A DNA stretch of 64,000 nt from Scytonema sp. UIC 10036 (GTDB lineage: Bacteria > Cyanobacteriota > Cyanobacteriia > Cyanobacteriales > Nostocaceae). The notes under the pieces are model-generated. The model ran no database searches. It saw only the letters and a program-made list of their open reading frames with translations, and was not told the DNA's origin. A program made the position numbers and the translations under genes. Below are positions 1 through 8,145 of this stretch, one piece after another (position 1 is the stretch's first letter; each line of letters opens with the position of its first letter). Location: contig NZ_WJFC01000033.1 of assembly GCF_009725235.1 (NCBI RefSeq), forward strand, positions 22,578-86,577, given 5' to 3'.

Positions 1-2
1 AC

Positions 3-1400
3 AGCTGCCAGCAATTTTGGCAAGTGTTGCCTCTAGGACCGACTGGTTACGGTAATTCTCCCTATGCTTGTTACTCAGCATTAGCTGGTAACCCTTTCCT
101 CATTAGCTTAGAAAAAATGGTACAGCAGGGCTTACTCTCTGAAGAGGACTTTGCTCATCTACCTGGATTTGAGGCATCTAAGGTAGACTACGAAAAGGTC
201 ATACCAATTAAGCTCGAGCTGTTAAGGAAAGCCTGTGAGAATTTTAAGAACAGAGCAACTCCCTTACAGCAAACAGAATTTGCTGGTTTTTGCGACAGCA
301 AAGCTTACTGGTTGGATGATTATGCCCTATTTATGGCACTTAAAGGTGCTAATGGTGGAGTAAGCTGGCATAAGTGGGAGCCAGAACTTGCCAAACGCGG
401 ACTAGAAGCATTAAATCGGGCTGGGCGAGAACTCACTGGAGAAATTTTCTTCCACAAATTCACCCAGTATGAATTTTTCCGCCAATGGTCTGAATTAAAA
501 ACCTACGCCAATATGAGCGGAATTCAAATTATTGGCGATATTCCCATTTATGTAGCTCACGATAGTGCTGATGTCTGGTCTCATCCCGACATTTTTTGCC
601 TGGATGAAGAGACAGGAGAAGCGGCGTTGATGGCGGGAGTTCCACCCGATTATTTCAGCGCAACCGGACAGTTATGGGGTAATCCAGTCTATAACTGGGA
701 GGAATTAAAAAAACAAGATTATAAGTGGTGGGTTGGGCGCTTTCAGGCGTTGCTTGACTATGTTGATGTGATTCGGATCGATCATTTCCGAGGGTTTGAG
801 GCTTACTGGGCTGTACCAAAAGGGCAAGAAACCGCTGTCAACGGAGAGTGGATCAAAGCACCTGGAGAAGAGTTGTTTGAAACCATCAAACAGAAGTTGG
901 GTAAACTCCCCATTATGGCAGAAGATTTGGGGTTAATTACGCCAGAAGTGGAAGCCCTGCGAGACAAGTATGAATTTCCTGGAATGAAGATTTTGCAGTT
1001 TGCCTTTAGTGCTGACGCGGGTAATCCATTTTTACCATTCAACTACTCGCGCAATTGCATTGTCTATACCGGAACTCATGACAATGACACAACCATTAGC
1101 TGGTTCGACCAAGCATCAGAGTACGAAAAGCAGTACGTTTTGAATTACTTGGGTTGTCTCAGCCCTGAGGGTATTCACTGGGATTTTATTCGACTGGCTA
1201 TGAATTCTGTAGCAAATCAAGCCATTATTCCATTACAGGATGTTTTGGGATTGGGTGGTGAAGCGCGGATGAATTTCCCAAGTAAAGCCGAAGGAAATTG
1301 GGACTGGCGTTATACGTCAGATAGTTTAACTAAAGAAGTCACGCAGCGCTTGCAAACTCTCACTCGGTTGTCCGGACGCAGCCCGCAAAGGAAATCTTGA
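3..1400 (+). CDS. malQ: 4-alpha-glucanotransferase (amylomaltase), 5' end outside window
   Basis: This GH77 disproportionating enzyme transfers alpha-1,4-glucan segments between malto-oligosaccharides in the cytoplasm during glycogen and maltodextrin metabolism. The reading frame is open to the left window edge, and the N-terminal Trp-Gln-Val-Leu-Pro-Leu-Gly-Pro-Thr motif lies early in GH77 enzymes, so only a short N-terminal piece is missing. VIRIDHFRG carries the nucleophile Asp, AEDLG the acid/base Glu, and GTHDNDTT the third carboxylate. The C-terminus (GLGGEARMNFPSKAEGNWDWR) is typical of the family. It converges with the RodZ-like gene, and a 9-bp repeat cluster fills the short gap. The family assignment is firm. 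Confidence 0.96.
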   Translation, partial: SCQQFWQVLPLGPTGYGNSPYACYSALAGNPFLISLEKMVQQGLLSEEDFAHLPGFEASKVDYEKVIPIKLELLRKACENFKNRATPLQQTEFAGFCDSKAYWLDDYALFMALKGANGGVSWHKWEPELAKRGLEALNRAGRELTGEIFFHKFTQYEFFRQWSELKTYANMSGIQIIGDIPIYVAHDSADVWSHPDIFCLDEETGEAALMAGVPPDYFSATGQLWGNPVYNWEELKKQDYKWWVGRFQALLDYVDVIRIDHFRGFEAYWAVPKGQETAVNGEWIKAPGEELFETIKQKLGKLPIMAEDLGLITPEVEALRDKYEFPGMKILQFAFSADAGNPFLPFNYSRNCIVYTGTHDNDTTISWFDQASEYEKQYVLNYLGCLSPEGIHWDFIRLAMNSVANQAIIPLQDVLGLGGEARMNFPSKAEGNWDWRYTSDSLTKEVTQRLQTLTRLSGRSPQRKS

Positions 1401-1402
1401 GG

Positions 1403-1505
1403 AGGGACGAGGAGGACATGGGGGACATGGGGGACAAGGAGGACAAGGTAGAATTTGCTTCCTTGTCTACCCCCTCTCCCTTGTCTGCCTTGTCTACCCC
1501 CCTCT
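1403..1505. repeat. 9-bp minisatellite cluster (GACAAGGAG-type) with inverted units
   Basis: Several GGGGACATG, GGAGGACAAG and GACAAGGTA units are followed by the same units in reverse (CCTTGTCTACC), so the stretch can fold back on itself. It lies between two convergent genes and may act as a bidirectional terminator. The same unit forms longer arrays at 11649-11864 and 18424-18550. Confidence 0.75.
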
Positions 1506-1510
1506 CTTTT

Positions 1511-2308
1511 TCAAGAACGATTCGCAGCAGCGATGGTAACTTCCTTAGCTGTTCCGGGTTCTCCCAATTGCTTGGCTTCCTCTTTGTTCACGCTCACAAG
1601 TACCCCACCAGCATTTCCGGCTTTGACAGTGAGTTGTGCTTGGGCTTTCCAAATGCGGTGAGTTCCCTCTGGTAGCTCACCCTCGTACTGAATTTTGCCA
1701 TCAGCAACTACTCTGATCCAAGATTTCTCTTTCAAAGTTACACCAATTTGTACTTGCTGAGCGTCATTAGAAGACTGGTTGAAAGTTTGGAGTTGTACGT
1801 TTTTATTTTGTGCCAGTTGCGAGCCTACGACAGGAGCTCTTTGTACCTTTTGATTATTTTGAACGTTACTGGCTTGCAAAGTCGCTGTATTTAAAAATTG
1901 CGACAAGCCACTGATGGAACCAAAAATGACAAATATATAAAGTATGTAGAGATGAACGGGACGTAATTGATCTGATGTTGTTTTCCAAATGGGCTTGAAA
2001 TTTACTCGATTTGTACCGATTGGGTAACTGCTGGAGAATTGCACTCCATGAAAACCAAGGGCATCGGCATATTGCCGGATTAAACCTTGGGTATATACTG
2101 GTTCTGGCAGTTCTGATAAGTTACCTTCTTCGATCGCTTGGAGTAATCTTCGGGAGATCTTTGTGACAACAACCATTTCCTCTAGGGATAAACCCTTTTC
2201 CAAGCGTCGCGTCCAAAGCTGAGCACCCATTTCTGCCAAGACTTCGGCTCGTTGCTGCTCTGGTGAAGGTGCTAATTCTCGCTTATTTTTTCTTTTTAAC
2301 CACATCAT
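1511..2308 (-). CDS. RodZ-like helix-turn-helix membrane protein (DUF4115)
   Basis: The 265-residue protein has an N-terminal Cro/RodZ-type helix-turn-helix (about residues 28-85, with the EKGLSLEEM and LPEPVYTQGLIRQYA features of HTH_25). One transmembrane helix follows near residues 120-142 (LYILYIFVIFGSISGLSQF). The periplasmic C-terminal domain resembles DUF4115, with the WIRVVADGK...EGTHRIWKAQ pattern. RodZ anchors MreB to the membrane and helps set cell shape. Many cyanobacterial relatives carry this architecture and have not been tested. It lies 48 bp downstream of the pseudouridine synthase gene on the same strand and could be cotranscribed with it. Confidence 0.85.
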   Translation of the reverse strand: MMWLKRKNKRELAPSPEQQRAEVLAEMGAQLWTRRLEKGLSLEEMVVVTKISRRLLQAIEEGNLSELPEPVYTQGLIRQYADALGFHGVQFSSSYPIGTNRVNFKPIWKTTSDQLRPVHLYILYIFVIFGSISGLSQFLNTATLQASNVQNNQKVQRAPVVGSQLAQNKNVQLQTFNQSSNDAQQVQIGVTLKEKSWIRVVADGKIQYEGELPEGTHRIWKAQAQLTVKAGNAGGVLVSVNKEEAKQLGEPGTAKEVTIAAANRS

Positions 2309-2356
2309 AATCCTGTTACACTCCTTACCCCACTGAAATCATTAATAGGTATCTTC

Positions 2357-3145
2357 CTAAAACTTTGATTGATGGTTTCCACCGCTCAAATTTTTTACTT
2401 GTTCCACTGCTTTTTTCAAAAAGCGGATTTCAAAATCTTCTAGGTAACGATACTTACCCACACCCAGTAAACCTTGTCCGGGTGTTTGTAATTGAATCGA
2501 ACCTATGGCGGTGCGATGCAGTCGGATCGCCGGGTGTCCCAATTGTTGGGCTACGCGGCGAATCTGACGATTTCTCCCCTCCTTTAACACAACTTCTAAC
2601 CAAGTAGAGTATGCAAGACCTTTTATCTTTTTGACTTCTGCTGGCCGTGTTTTTCTTCCCTCTAGCAGCACACCCTGACGCCACATTTTTAACACTTCTT
2701 CCGGTGGATGTCCCTCCACTAAAACACGGTATGTTTTAGAAACATTGTGCCGTGGGTGAGTTAGCCCAAATGTTAAATCTCCATCGTTTGTGAGTATTAA
2801 TGCTCCTGTTGTGTCGGCATCTAAACGACCAACCGGATGAATACCTTTACCGGAACTTAATTCTTTGGGTAGCAAATCTAGGACTGTCCTTCTCCTCTGG
2901 GGGTCATCGCAAGTCGAGACCACACCAAGTGGTTTGTGCAACAACAGATACACCAGTACTGGACGTTCTATCACAGACACAAGCTCATCATCAACAGTGA
3001 TAATATCCTTTTCTGGATCTGCTTTTTGACCCAGACGTGCCAACTCACCATTGATCCGCACTCGTGACTGCTCGATCATCTCTTCAGCTTCACGGCGGGA
3101 GGCTATACCCCATTGAGCCAGAATTTTTTGTAACCGTGCCTCCAT
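2357..3145 (-). CDS. 23S rRNA pseudouridine synthase, RsuA/RluB family
   Basis: The protein isomerises a specific uridine in rRNA to pseudouridine. An S4 RNA-binding domain covers about residues 1-60 (LQKILAQWGIASRREAEEMI). The catalytic domain follows, with the family motif GRLDADTTG holding the catalytic Asp, then LTHPRHNVSKTYRV and GRNRQIRR. At 262 residues it is the normal length for RluB-like enzymes. The start at 3145 is the first ATG and gives the canonical S4 N-terminus. The precise position modified cannot be read from sequence, so no gene symbol is given. Confidence 0.93.
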   Translation of the reverse strand: MEARLQKILAQWGIASRREAEEMIEQSRVRINGELARLGQKADPEKDIITVDDELVSVIERPVLVYLLLHKPLGVVSTCDDPQRRRTVLDLLPKELSSGKGIHPVGRLDADTTGALILTNDGDLTFGLTHPRHNVSKTYRVLVEGHPPEEVLKMWRQGVLLEGRKTRPAEVKKIKGLAYSTWLEVVLKEGRNRQIRRVAQQLGHPAIRLHRTAIGSIQLQTPGQGLLGVGKYRYLEDFEIRFLKKAVEQVKNLSGGNHQSKF

Positions 3146-3287
3146 GTGGAAATTACGTATGTTTCATTTAGTTCCTATAAATAGATAATATATTTGCATT
3201 TTGTAGTAACCTGCCACAGATGTTAAAGTTAAGACTTGTTTCAGCACTGGTTTTTTTTGACAAAATACCCATAAGTAAAACGGTTAG

Positions 3288-4004
3288 ATGCAACACAACA
3301 GTTCCCAAATTCGAAATCCAATCCATACCCGCATAGTCACTAACGTACTAACAACCGCGCTCAAGCTTTGGTTAAAAGCACAAGTGAGCCAAGTTGCTCA
3401 ACTTGAAGTAGAAATTAAAGCCAGCGATCGCCAACTCCTTTCCGGAACCATCCCTCTTGTATCTATTTTTGCCCGTCATGCTGTTTACCAAGGTCTCCAT
3501 CTTACAAAGATTCACATAGTCGCAGAAAATATTCGCGTCAACATTGGCTCAGTACTCAAGGGACAACCTCTGAAACTGTTAGAAACAGTACCAGTGGTAG
3601 GCGAGCTGATCCAGACAGAGGAAGACTTGAATGCTTCTCTTTCGTCTACTTTATTATTGAGTGCTTTGAATGATGCTCTGGTTCAACTATTACCAGAACA
3701 GAAGCGAAAATCCAAGTCAGTTTTTTGGCAAAAAATTAACCTGGATAACAGTACGCTTGTGCTTTCTGCTACATTACCAGAAGAAAATCAACCCACTCAC
3801 TTAGATATCAGTATGAGTTTGGAATTACTAAGTTCCCATGAGTTGCAGCTGAAACACATTCAAGTTCAAAGTAATACAGCATCCTCACTTGAGGGGATCG
3901 AACGCGAACTATATTTCAATTTGGGATCGGATGTTGACATCCAAGAATTAACTGTACACTCAGGTAAGCTAGTGTGTCGCGGGCGAATTAACGTCAATCC
4001 GTAA
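3288..4004 (+). CDS. DUF2993 domain-containing protein
   Basis: The 238-residue protein belongs to the cyanobacterial DUF2993 group. Recognisable features are the early helix ITNVLTTALKLWLKAQV-like segment, the repeated IxVxASDRQLLSGxIP pattern and GLHLTKIHIVAENIRVNIG. DUF2993 proteins are predicted lipid- or membrane-associated beta-rich proteins related to mycobacterial LmeA. No signal peptide is evident here. It is divergent from the pseudouridine synthase gene, with a 142-bp intergenic region. Function is unknown. Confidence 0.8.
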   Translation: MQHNSSQIRNPIHTRIVTNVLTTALKLWLKAQVSQVAQLEVEIKASDRQLLSGTIPLVSIFARHAVYQGLHLTKIHIVAENIRVNIGSVLKGQPLKLLETVPVVGELIQTEEDLNASLSSTLLLSALNDALVQLLPEQKRKSKSVFWQKINLDNSTLVLSATLPEENQPTHLDISMSLELLSSHELQLKHIQVQSNTASSLEGIERELYFNLGSDVDIQELTVHSGKLVCRGRINVNP

Positions 4005-4209
4005 TCATAAGAAATACAAAACTCAGAACAAAATGTCTTTACTTTTAATTATAGTCCAAAGGCAGGTTGCCAAAGCCAACTTAAGTTGATTGTTTTCGTC
4101 TAGACATGATGTCAAAGGAAGTTTTAGTAATAAATACTTATAATTCTACCTCTTTTTAGCATACAGGAAGGGGCTTTAAACCTACAACGCGCATTTTCTT
4201 TTACGGAGA

Positions 4210-4243
4210 ACAAAGAACTCTTAACCCTGTTCCCTGTTCTTTG
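4210..4243. terminator. Possible terminator hairpin between convergent genes
   Basis: A 9-bp stem (ACAAAGAAC / GTTCTTTGT) with a 16-nt loop sits in the 290-bp gap between the DUF2993 gene and the convergent GTPase gene. I see no gene or other structured element in the rest of this gap. Confidence 0.4.
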
Positions 4244-4295
4244 TAAGAAGCCTGAAAATACAAATGTGCTGCAATTTCTTACTTTTCAGACATTT

Positions 4296-5630
4296 TTATA
4301 ATAAAAATCTTATGATTTTTTCTATCAAACTTAGGCTTTCGTTCTTTACCAAATCCTGTTTTTCTTCTTCCAAATCCTGTTTTTCTTCTTCCAACCCCTG
4401 TTTTTCTTGCAAAGAGTCGCGTTGCACATCTTTGGTAACAGGTTGAGGTACATCCTTTAGATCGGTTTCGTCATCAATTTCAGATATAAAAGTATGACCA
4501 ACTTCTTGTAAAGCTTTGACTGAAAAAATTTTGAGACCAGCGTACTTTTTAATTTCTTCTCTAAACGCTTTCCTTAAAAAGTCTTCAACTGCCTCTCTAC
4601 CCTTTCCATAGATATGTGATTTAGCCAGTTTTTCAAAAACTGATGTGTATGTTAGTCCTATGACTGTAACATATGTTGCTGCTACTGCCCCTGAAATAGT
4701 ATTCGAGGGAGGAAAAAAAACACTCAATAAATCTATTGTACTAGTCAGCAAGATGCCACTTAGTGATGAGATTGTGAGAGTTCCGACAGACTCTAGAAAT
4801 TGTCTTAAATCAGCATATCCATATATGGCAGCAATTCTACGAGACAGAGTACTCAGCGATGCTATAGCTGCTACTGGAGTTGAGAATGGAATTGGAATAA
4901 ATCCCGAAGCAAAGCAAGCTCCTGCTGAAGCTGCAACGTACTTCCAGGCAAGTTCTCTTTTCGCTTTGAGGTCAACAACCTGCGCTATAGTTATTGCCTC
5001 TGAATATATTTCTGGCAGCAACGCTATTGTTTTATCCACTAGCTCTCTCAAACCAAAAGGTTGGACGATAGGCTTACCATTAATTCGTAGAGGGTATGCT
5101 GCTGTTTTGATGACAAAGTAAACTTTCTTCAGTTCAAAACTCTCAAGAAAGCGTTCAATACCTTCAATTTCACTTCGTCTTGCTCGGTCACATTGCGAGA
5201 GAACAATTATAACAGGGACTTGTTGCTCCGTCAGCTTGGTGATGATCTCCCTTTCAAAGTACTCAACCCGTGCTGATGCAGCATTAATCACGTACCAGAC
5301 AAGATGAATCTGTTTTTCGAGTCCCTGCGCCTTTTTTTGTTCTAAGAACTGAAATACACGATTAACCCACTCACGTTCCTTAGTTGCTTCATACCCTGGA
5401 GAATCATACAGTACAACAGGAAAATACTCCTCGCTGTTTGCTGGATATCGAGCAAAACTTTGAGTGACAGGTAAGCCTGCACCAGTTGGAGCTAAAGCAG
5501 TGCCAAAAACCGCATTAATTAATGAACTTTTACCTACTCCAGTTCTGCCGATAATAGCAATGTTGGGAACTGCCACACTGCGAACTACTTCTTTAAGTTC
5601 CTCCTCTATTGTAGGTTCTTGAATTGACAT
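4296..5630 (-). CDS. Era/dynamin-like GTPase with C-terminal membrane region
   Basis: The 444-residue protein has an N-terminal GTPase domain: G1 GRTGVGKSS (about residues 28-36), a G2-region Thr in LPVTQ, G3 DSPG and a G4-like SQCD. A hydrophobic alpha-helical region follows (about 230-340: ACFASGFIPIPFSTPVAAIASL, then SSLSGILLTSTIDLL), like the DUF697/YcjF-type tails of membrane-bound GTPases. The extreme C-terminus contains three tandem 7-residue units (EEKQDLE type), encoded by 21-bp direct repeats at about 4348-4411. A deleted paralogue lies immediately upstream. It may act in membrane remodelling or stress response, but this is inference. Confidence 0.82.
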   Translation of the reverse strand: MSIQEPTIEEELKEVVRSVAVPNIAIIGRTGVGKSSLINAVFGTALAPTGAGLPVTQSFARYPANSEEYFPVVLYDSPGYEATKEREWVNRVFQFLEQKKAQGLEKQIHLVWYVINAASARVEYFEREIITKLTEQQVPVIIVLSQCDRARRSEIEGIERFLESFELKKVYFVIKTAAYPLRINGKPIVQPFGLRELVDKTIALLPEIYSEAITIAQVVDLKAKRELAWKYVAASAGACFASGFIPIPFSTPVAAIASLSTLSRRIAAIYGYADLRQFLESVGTLTISSLSGILLTSTIDLLSVFFPPSNTISGAVAATYVTVIGLTYTSVFEKLAKSHIYGKGREAVEDFLRKAFREEIKKYAGLKIFSVKALQEVGHTFISEIDDETDLKDVPQPVTKDVQRDSLQEKQGLEEEKQDLEEEKQDLVKNESLSLIEKIIRFLL

Positions 5631-5691
5631 ATTTTTTTTACAAAAATAAAATTTCCAATGGCAATCTTAAGAATGTTTCAATATCAAATTT

Positions 5692-6191
5692 TTACTCCTC
5701 AATGAAACTTTCTCCTATTACAGCCAGAGCTTCTCGAGAGGGAATACTCTTGGAGGCATGTCTAGCGAATTCCTTTTTGAAATTTTCTTTGAGGAAATTT
5801 TCTACTGCTTCTTTTCCATCCCCATGTATATTGACTTTAACCAAATTTTCAAAAACAGAAGCATATGTTAGGCCTATTGCTGTGACGTAACTAGCTGCGA
5901 TCGTTCCTGTTAGCGGAGCAGCAGGTGGGAAGAAAGTACCCACCAAGTCTAAAATTCCACTAAGAACAATATTATTTAATGTTGTCACAGTGAAATTACT
6001 AAGTCTTGAGTTATTGGTAACCCACTGCCAGTTTGAGGTGCTCCATCTTGCTCATCCTCTATTCCAAAAATTTTTTTTATTAAAGTACTTTTTCCCGTTC
6101 CTGTTCTACCTAATACAGCAATATTAGGACTTTCCAGTTCTTTAATTTTTTCTTTTAACTCTTCAGTAATTTTCTTTTCTTGATTAGACAT
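5692..6191 (-). pseudogene. Internally deleted paralogue of the adjacent GTPase
   Basis: Two abutting minus-strand frames are the two ends of one gene. The piece at 5985-6191 gives the N-terminus with an intact P-loop (GRTGTGKST), and it stops just after LPITQ. The piece at 5692-5988 begins with GTG and matches the last ~100 residues of the neighbour (FFPPAAPLTGTIAASYVTAIGLTYASVFE). Roughly 200 residues, covering G3-G5 and the first hydrophobic helices, are missing and the frames overlap by 4 bp. Neither fragment could form a working GTPase. The tandem arrangement points to duplication followed by deletion. Confidence 0.8.
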
Positions 6192-6431
6192 TTGACTATT
6201 TTGTAAAATGTTATATATTATAACATTAAAATTATATCACAAATATTTTAGTTGCCAAAGTCTTAGTAGTCTGCTACTTTAATTCTTTTGGGTTAAGTTC
6301 GTCAGAATCCTGACTTTGCAAAAAGTGTCGGGGAGGTTGCATTATACCAAAATTAATGTGGTAGTCTAATAGACCAACAAAACCTGTTTTTCTAAAAATA
6401 TAGATCGAGAGACAACAAGGGGAGTAATAAC

Positions 6432-6460
6432 TTTAGAACCTTGATAATCAAGGTTCTAAA
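6432..6460 (-). terminator. Hairpin downstream of cdsA
   Basis: A perfect 14-bp inverted repeat (TTTAGAACCTTGAT / ATCAAGGTTCTAAA) separated by one base lies 14 bp past the cdsA stop, where a terminator is expected. Confidence 0.6.
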
Positions 6461-6474
6461 TGATTCATGGTAAC

Positions 6475-7362
6475 TTAATGATTTGTTAACAATGGCAACA
6501 GAAGTGTCACGAAATAATACACTAGAGGAGCCGTAAAAATATAACTATCGGTACGATCCAAAATACCTCCGTGACCGGGAATTAACTGCCCGGAATCTTT
6601 AACTCCAGCATCGCGCTTCAGCATAGATTCCGTGAGATCCCCTAAAAGTCCGGCTATCCCAATTAACAAACCTATGGCTACACCTGTGAAAGGAAACTTC
6701 GTCCACTTCAGGTAGTAAGATCCTAAAAGGGCAATGACAACGCTAGCAAACACACCAAAAACTGCACCTTCAACAGTTTTTCTGGGGCTAATCTCAGATA
6801 AAGGGGTTTTTCCAAAAAATTTACCCACAACATAAGCACCAATGTCAGATGCCCAAATACATAAAAAAGTGAGTAATGTTGCTGTCAAACCTTGCGGAAG
6901 TAAGCTGAAATCTCCCTGATGCACAATATCTAATAATTCCGATAAGTAATCACTTGTCGGTAGATTGGTAGTGCCCGTGTTGTCAAGCGATCGCAATCGC
7001 ACCCAGTAACTTGGTAAATACCCAGTATAAAATAAACCCAAAATAGAAGCTGAAATGTCCGCAATTGTCGCCATTTTAGGCTGAAACAGCAAGTAAAAAC
7101 AAATAAAAGTTCCCGCTACGGGCATGACGGCATCTGCTAAATTACCATCTATAGTACAAATGACCAACAAGACTTGACTAACAACGATGGTGGTTTTGGC
7201 AGCAGGAGCCATTCCTTTGGCTAGCACTAGATCGAAATATTCCCGTTGACCTAAAAAAATGATGACCGCAAACAAGACGGTGAAGTACCATCCACCTAAA
7301 AGGGTGGCACTCATCGCCAAAGCTATTGCAATAATTCCGCTAATAATACGAGACCAAGGCAT
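6475..7362 (-). CDS. cdsA: Phosphatidate cytidylyltransferase
   Basis: CdsA makes CDP-diacylglycerol from phosphatidate and CTP at the membrane, feeding phosphatidylglycerol synthesis. The 295-residue protein is polytopic (about 7-8 hydrophobic helices). It ends with the family signature around SMLKRDAGVKDSGQLIPGHG followed by GILDRTDS, which contains the metal- and CTP-binding Asp residues. Length and topology are normal. The gene is followed by a strong hairpin and preceded by cbiT on the same strand, with an AT-rich repeat in the 80-bp spacer. Confidence 0.95.
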   Translation of the reverse strand: MPWSRIISGIIAIALAMSATLLGGWYFTVLFAVIIFLGQREYFDLVLAKGMAPAAKTTIVVSQVLLVICTIDGNLADAVMPVAGTFICFYLLFQPKMATIADISASILGLFYTGYLPSYWVRLRSLDNTGTTNLPTSDYLSELLDIVHQGDFSLLPQGLTATLLTFLCIWASDIGAYVVGKFFGKTPLSEISPRKTVEGAVFGVFASVVIALLGSYYLKWTKFPFTGVAIGLLIGIAGLLGDLTESMLKRDAGVKDSGQLIPGHGGILDRTDSYIFTAPLVYYFVTLLLPLLTNH

Positions 7363-7380
7363 AGATAAAAAATTATGAAT

Positions 7381-7440
7381 TATGAATTATGAATGCTGAA
7401 TCATGAATTCATAATTTATAATTCATCATTCATCATTCAG
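7381..7440. repeat. AT-rich short tandem/inverted repeat (AATTATG-type)
   Basis: Units of AATTATGAATT are followed by the reverse units ATTCATAATTTATAATTCATC and ATTCATC, so the cbiT-cdsA spacer can form a hairpin. This is a common cyanobacterial intergenic short repeat. Confidence 0.7.
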
Positions 7441-7442
7441 TT

Positions 7443-8045
7443 CTAATCTAGTTTCTCACCACTTAGGATAAAAATGGGGTTGACAGCAGTAAAAGTCTGT
7501 GAAGAACCTCTCGTTTCCAATCGGGTCACAGAGGATTGAACAACTTCGACATTTCTCGCTTGTAATTGAGAAAGGCTTTGAGAAATAGAATACAGGCTTT
7601 CTAGATTGGCTGCTGTGGCAACAACTCGGCCTGATGGTAGCAAATGTTGCCATGCAGTTTGCATGATTTCTTGGATGGGACGACCTCCTTCAATACAGAC
7701 GCGGTCAGGAGCAACATTGATATCGTGCAAGCACTCCGGAGCATTGCCTTCAATGACTTTGACATTCTTAACTTCAAAGCGATCGCAGTTGTGTCGAATC
7801 AGATTTGCTACATCTTCATCGCGTTCTACAGCAATAATTTGCCCGTTAGGAGAGAGCAAGCCTGCTTCTACTGGAATCGTACCCGTGCCCGCACCAATAT
7901 CCCATAAAACTGTATCCGGTTTGAGTCTTAATTGGGAAAGTAATAGCAGCCGAATTTCTCGCTTGCTTAAAGGAATACCCGGCAAACGCTCAAACAATTC
8001 ATCTGGAATACCAGGAGTGATGTAAGGCCAAAGTTGGGAGGGCAT
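7443..8045 (-). CDS. cbiT: Precorrin-6Y C5,15-methyltransferase, CbiT subunit
   Basis: CbiT methylates C15 and decarboxylates the corrin precursor in cobalamin biosynthesis. The 200-residue protein has the class I SAM-binding motif DIGAGTGTIPVE (about residues 45-56), an acidic motif VERDEDV, and the family N-terminus with GIPLSKREIRLLLLSQL. This matches a stand-alone CbiT rather than the fused CobL. The start at 8045 is the only sensible ATG. Confidence 0.93.
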   Translation of the reverse strand: MPSQLWPYITPGIPDELFERLPGIPLSKREIRLLLLSQLRLKPDTVLWDIGAGTGTIPVEAGLLSPNGQIIAVERDEDVANLIRHNCDRFEVKNVKVIEGNAPECLHDINVAPDRVCIEGGRPIQEIMQTAWQHLLPSGRVVATAANLESLYSISQSLSQLQARNVEVVQSSVTRLETRGSSQTFTAVNPIFILSGEKLD

Positions 8046-8145
8046 TTTTCAAGTCAAAGTATCGCTATAGTAAGGATAGTCAGTTTGCCTAACTCAGGTA
8101 AAGAAAATTAATACAAAAAATTTCTTTAAACTATAAGTCACCATA

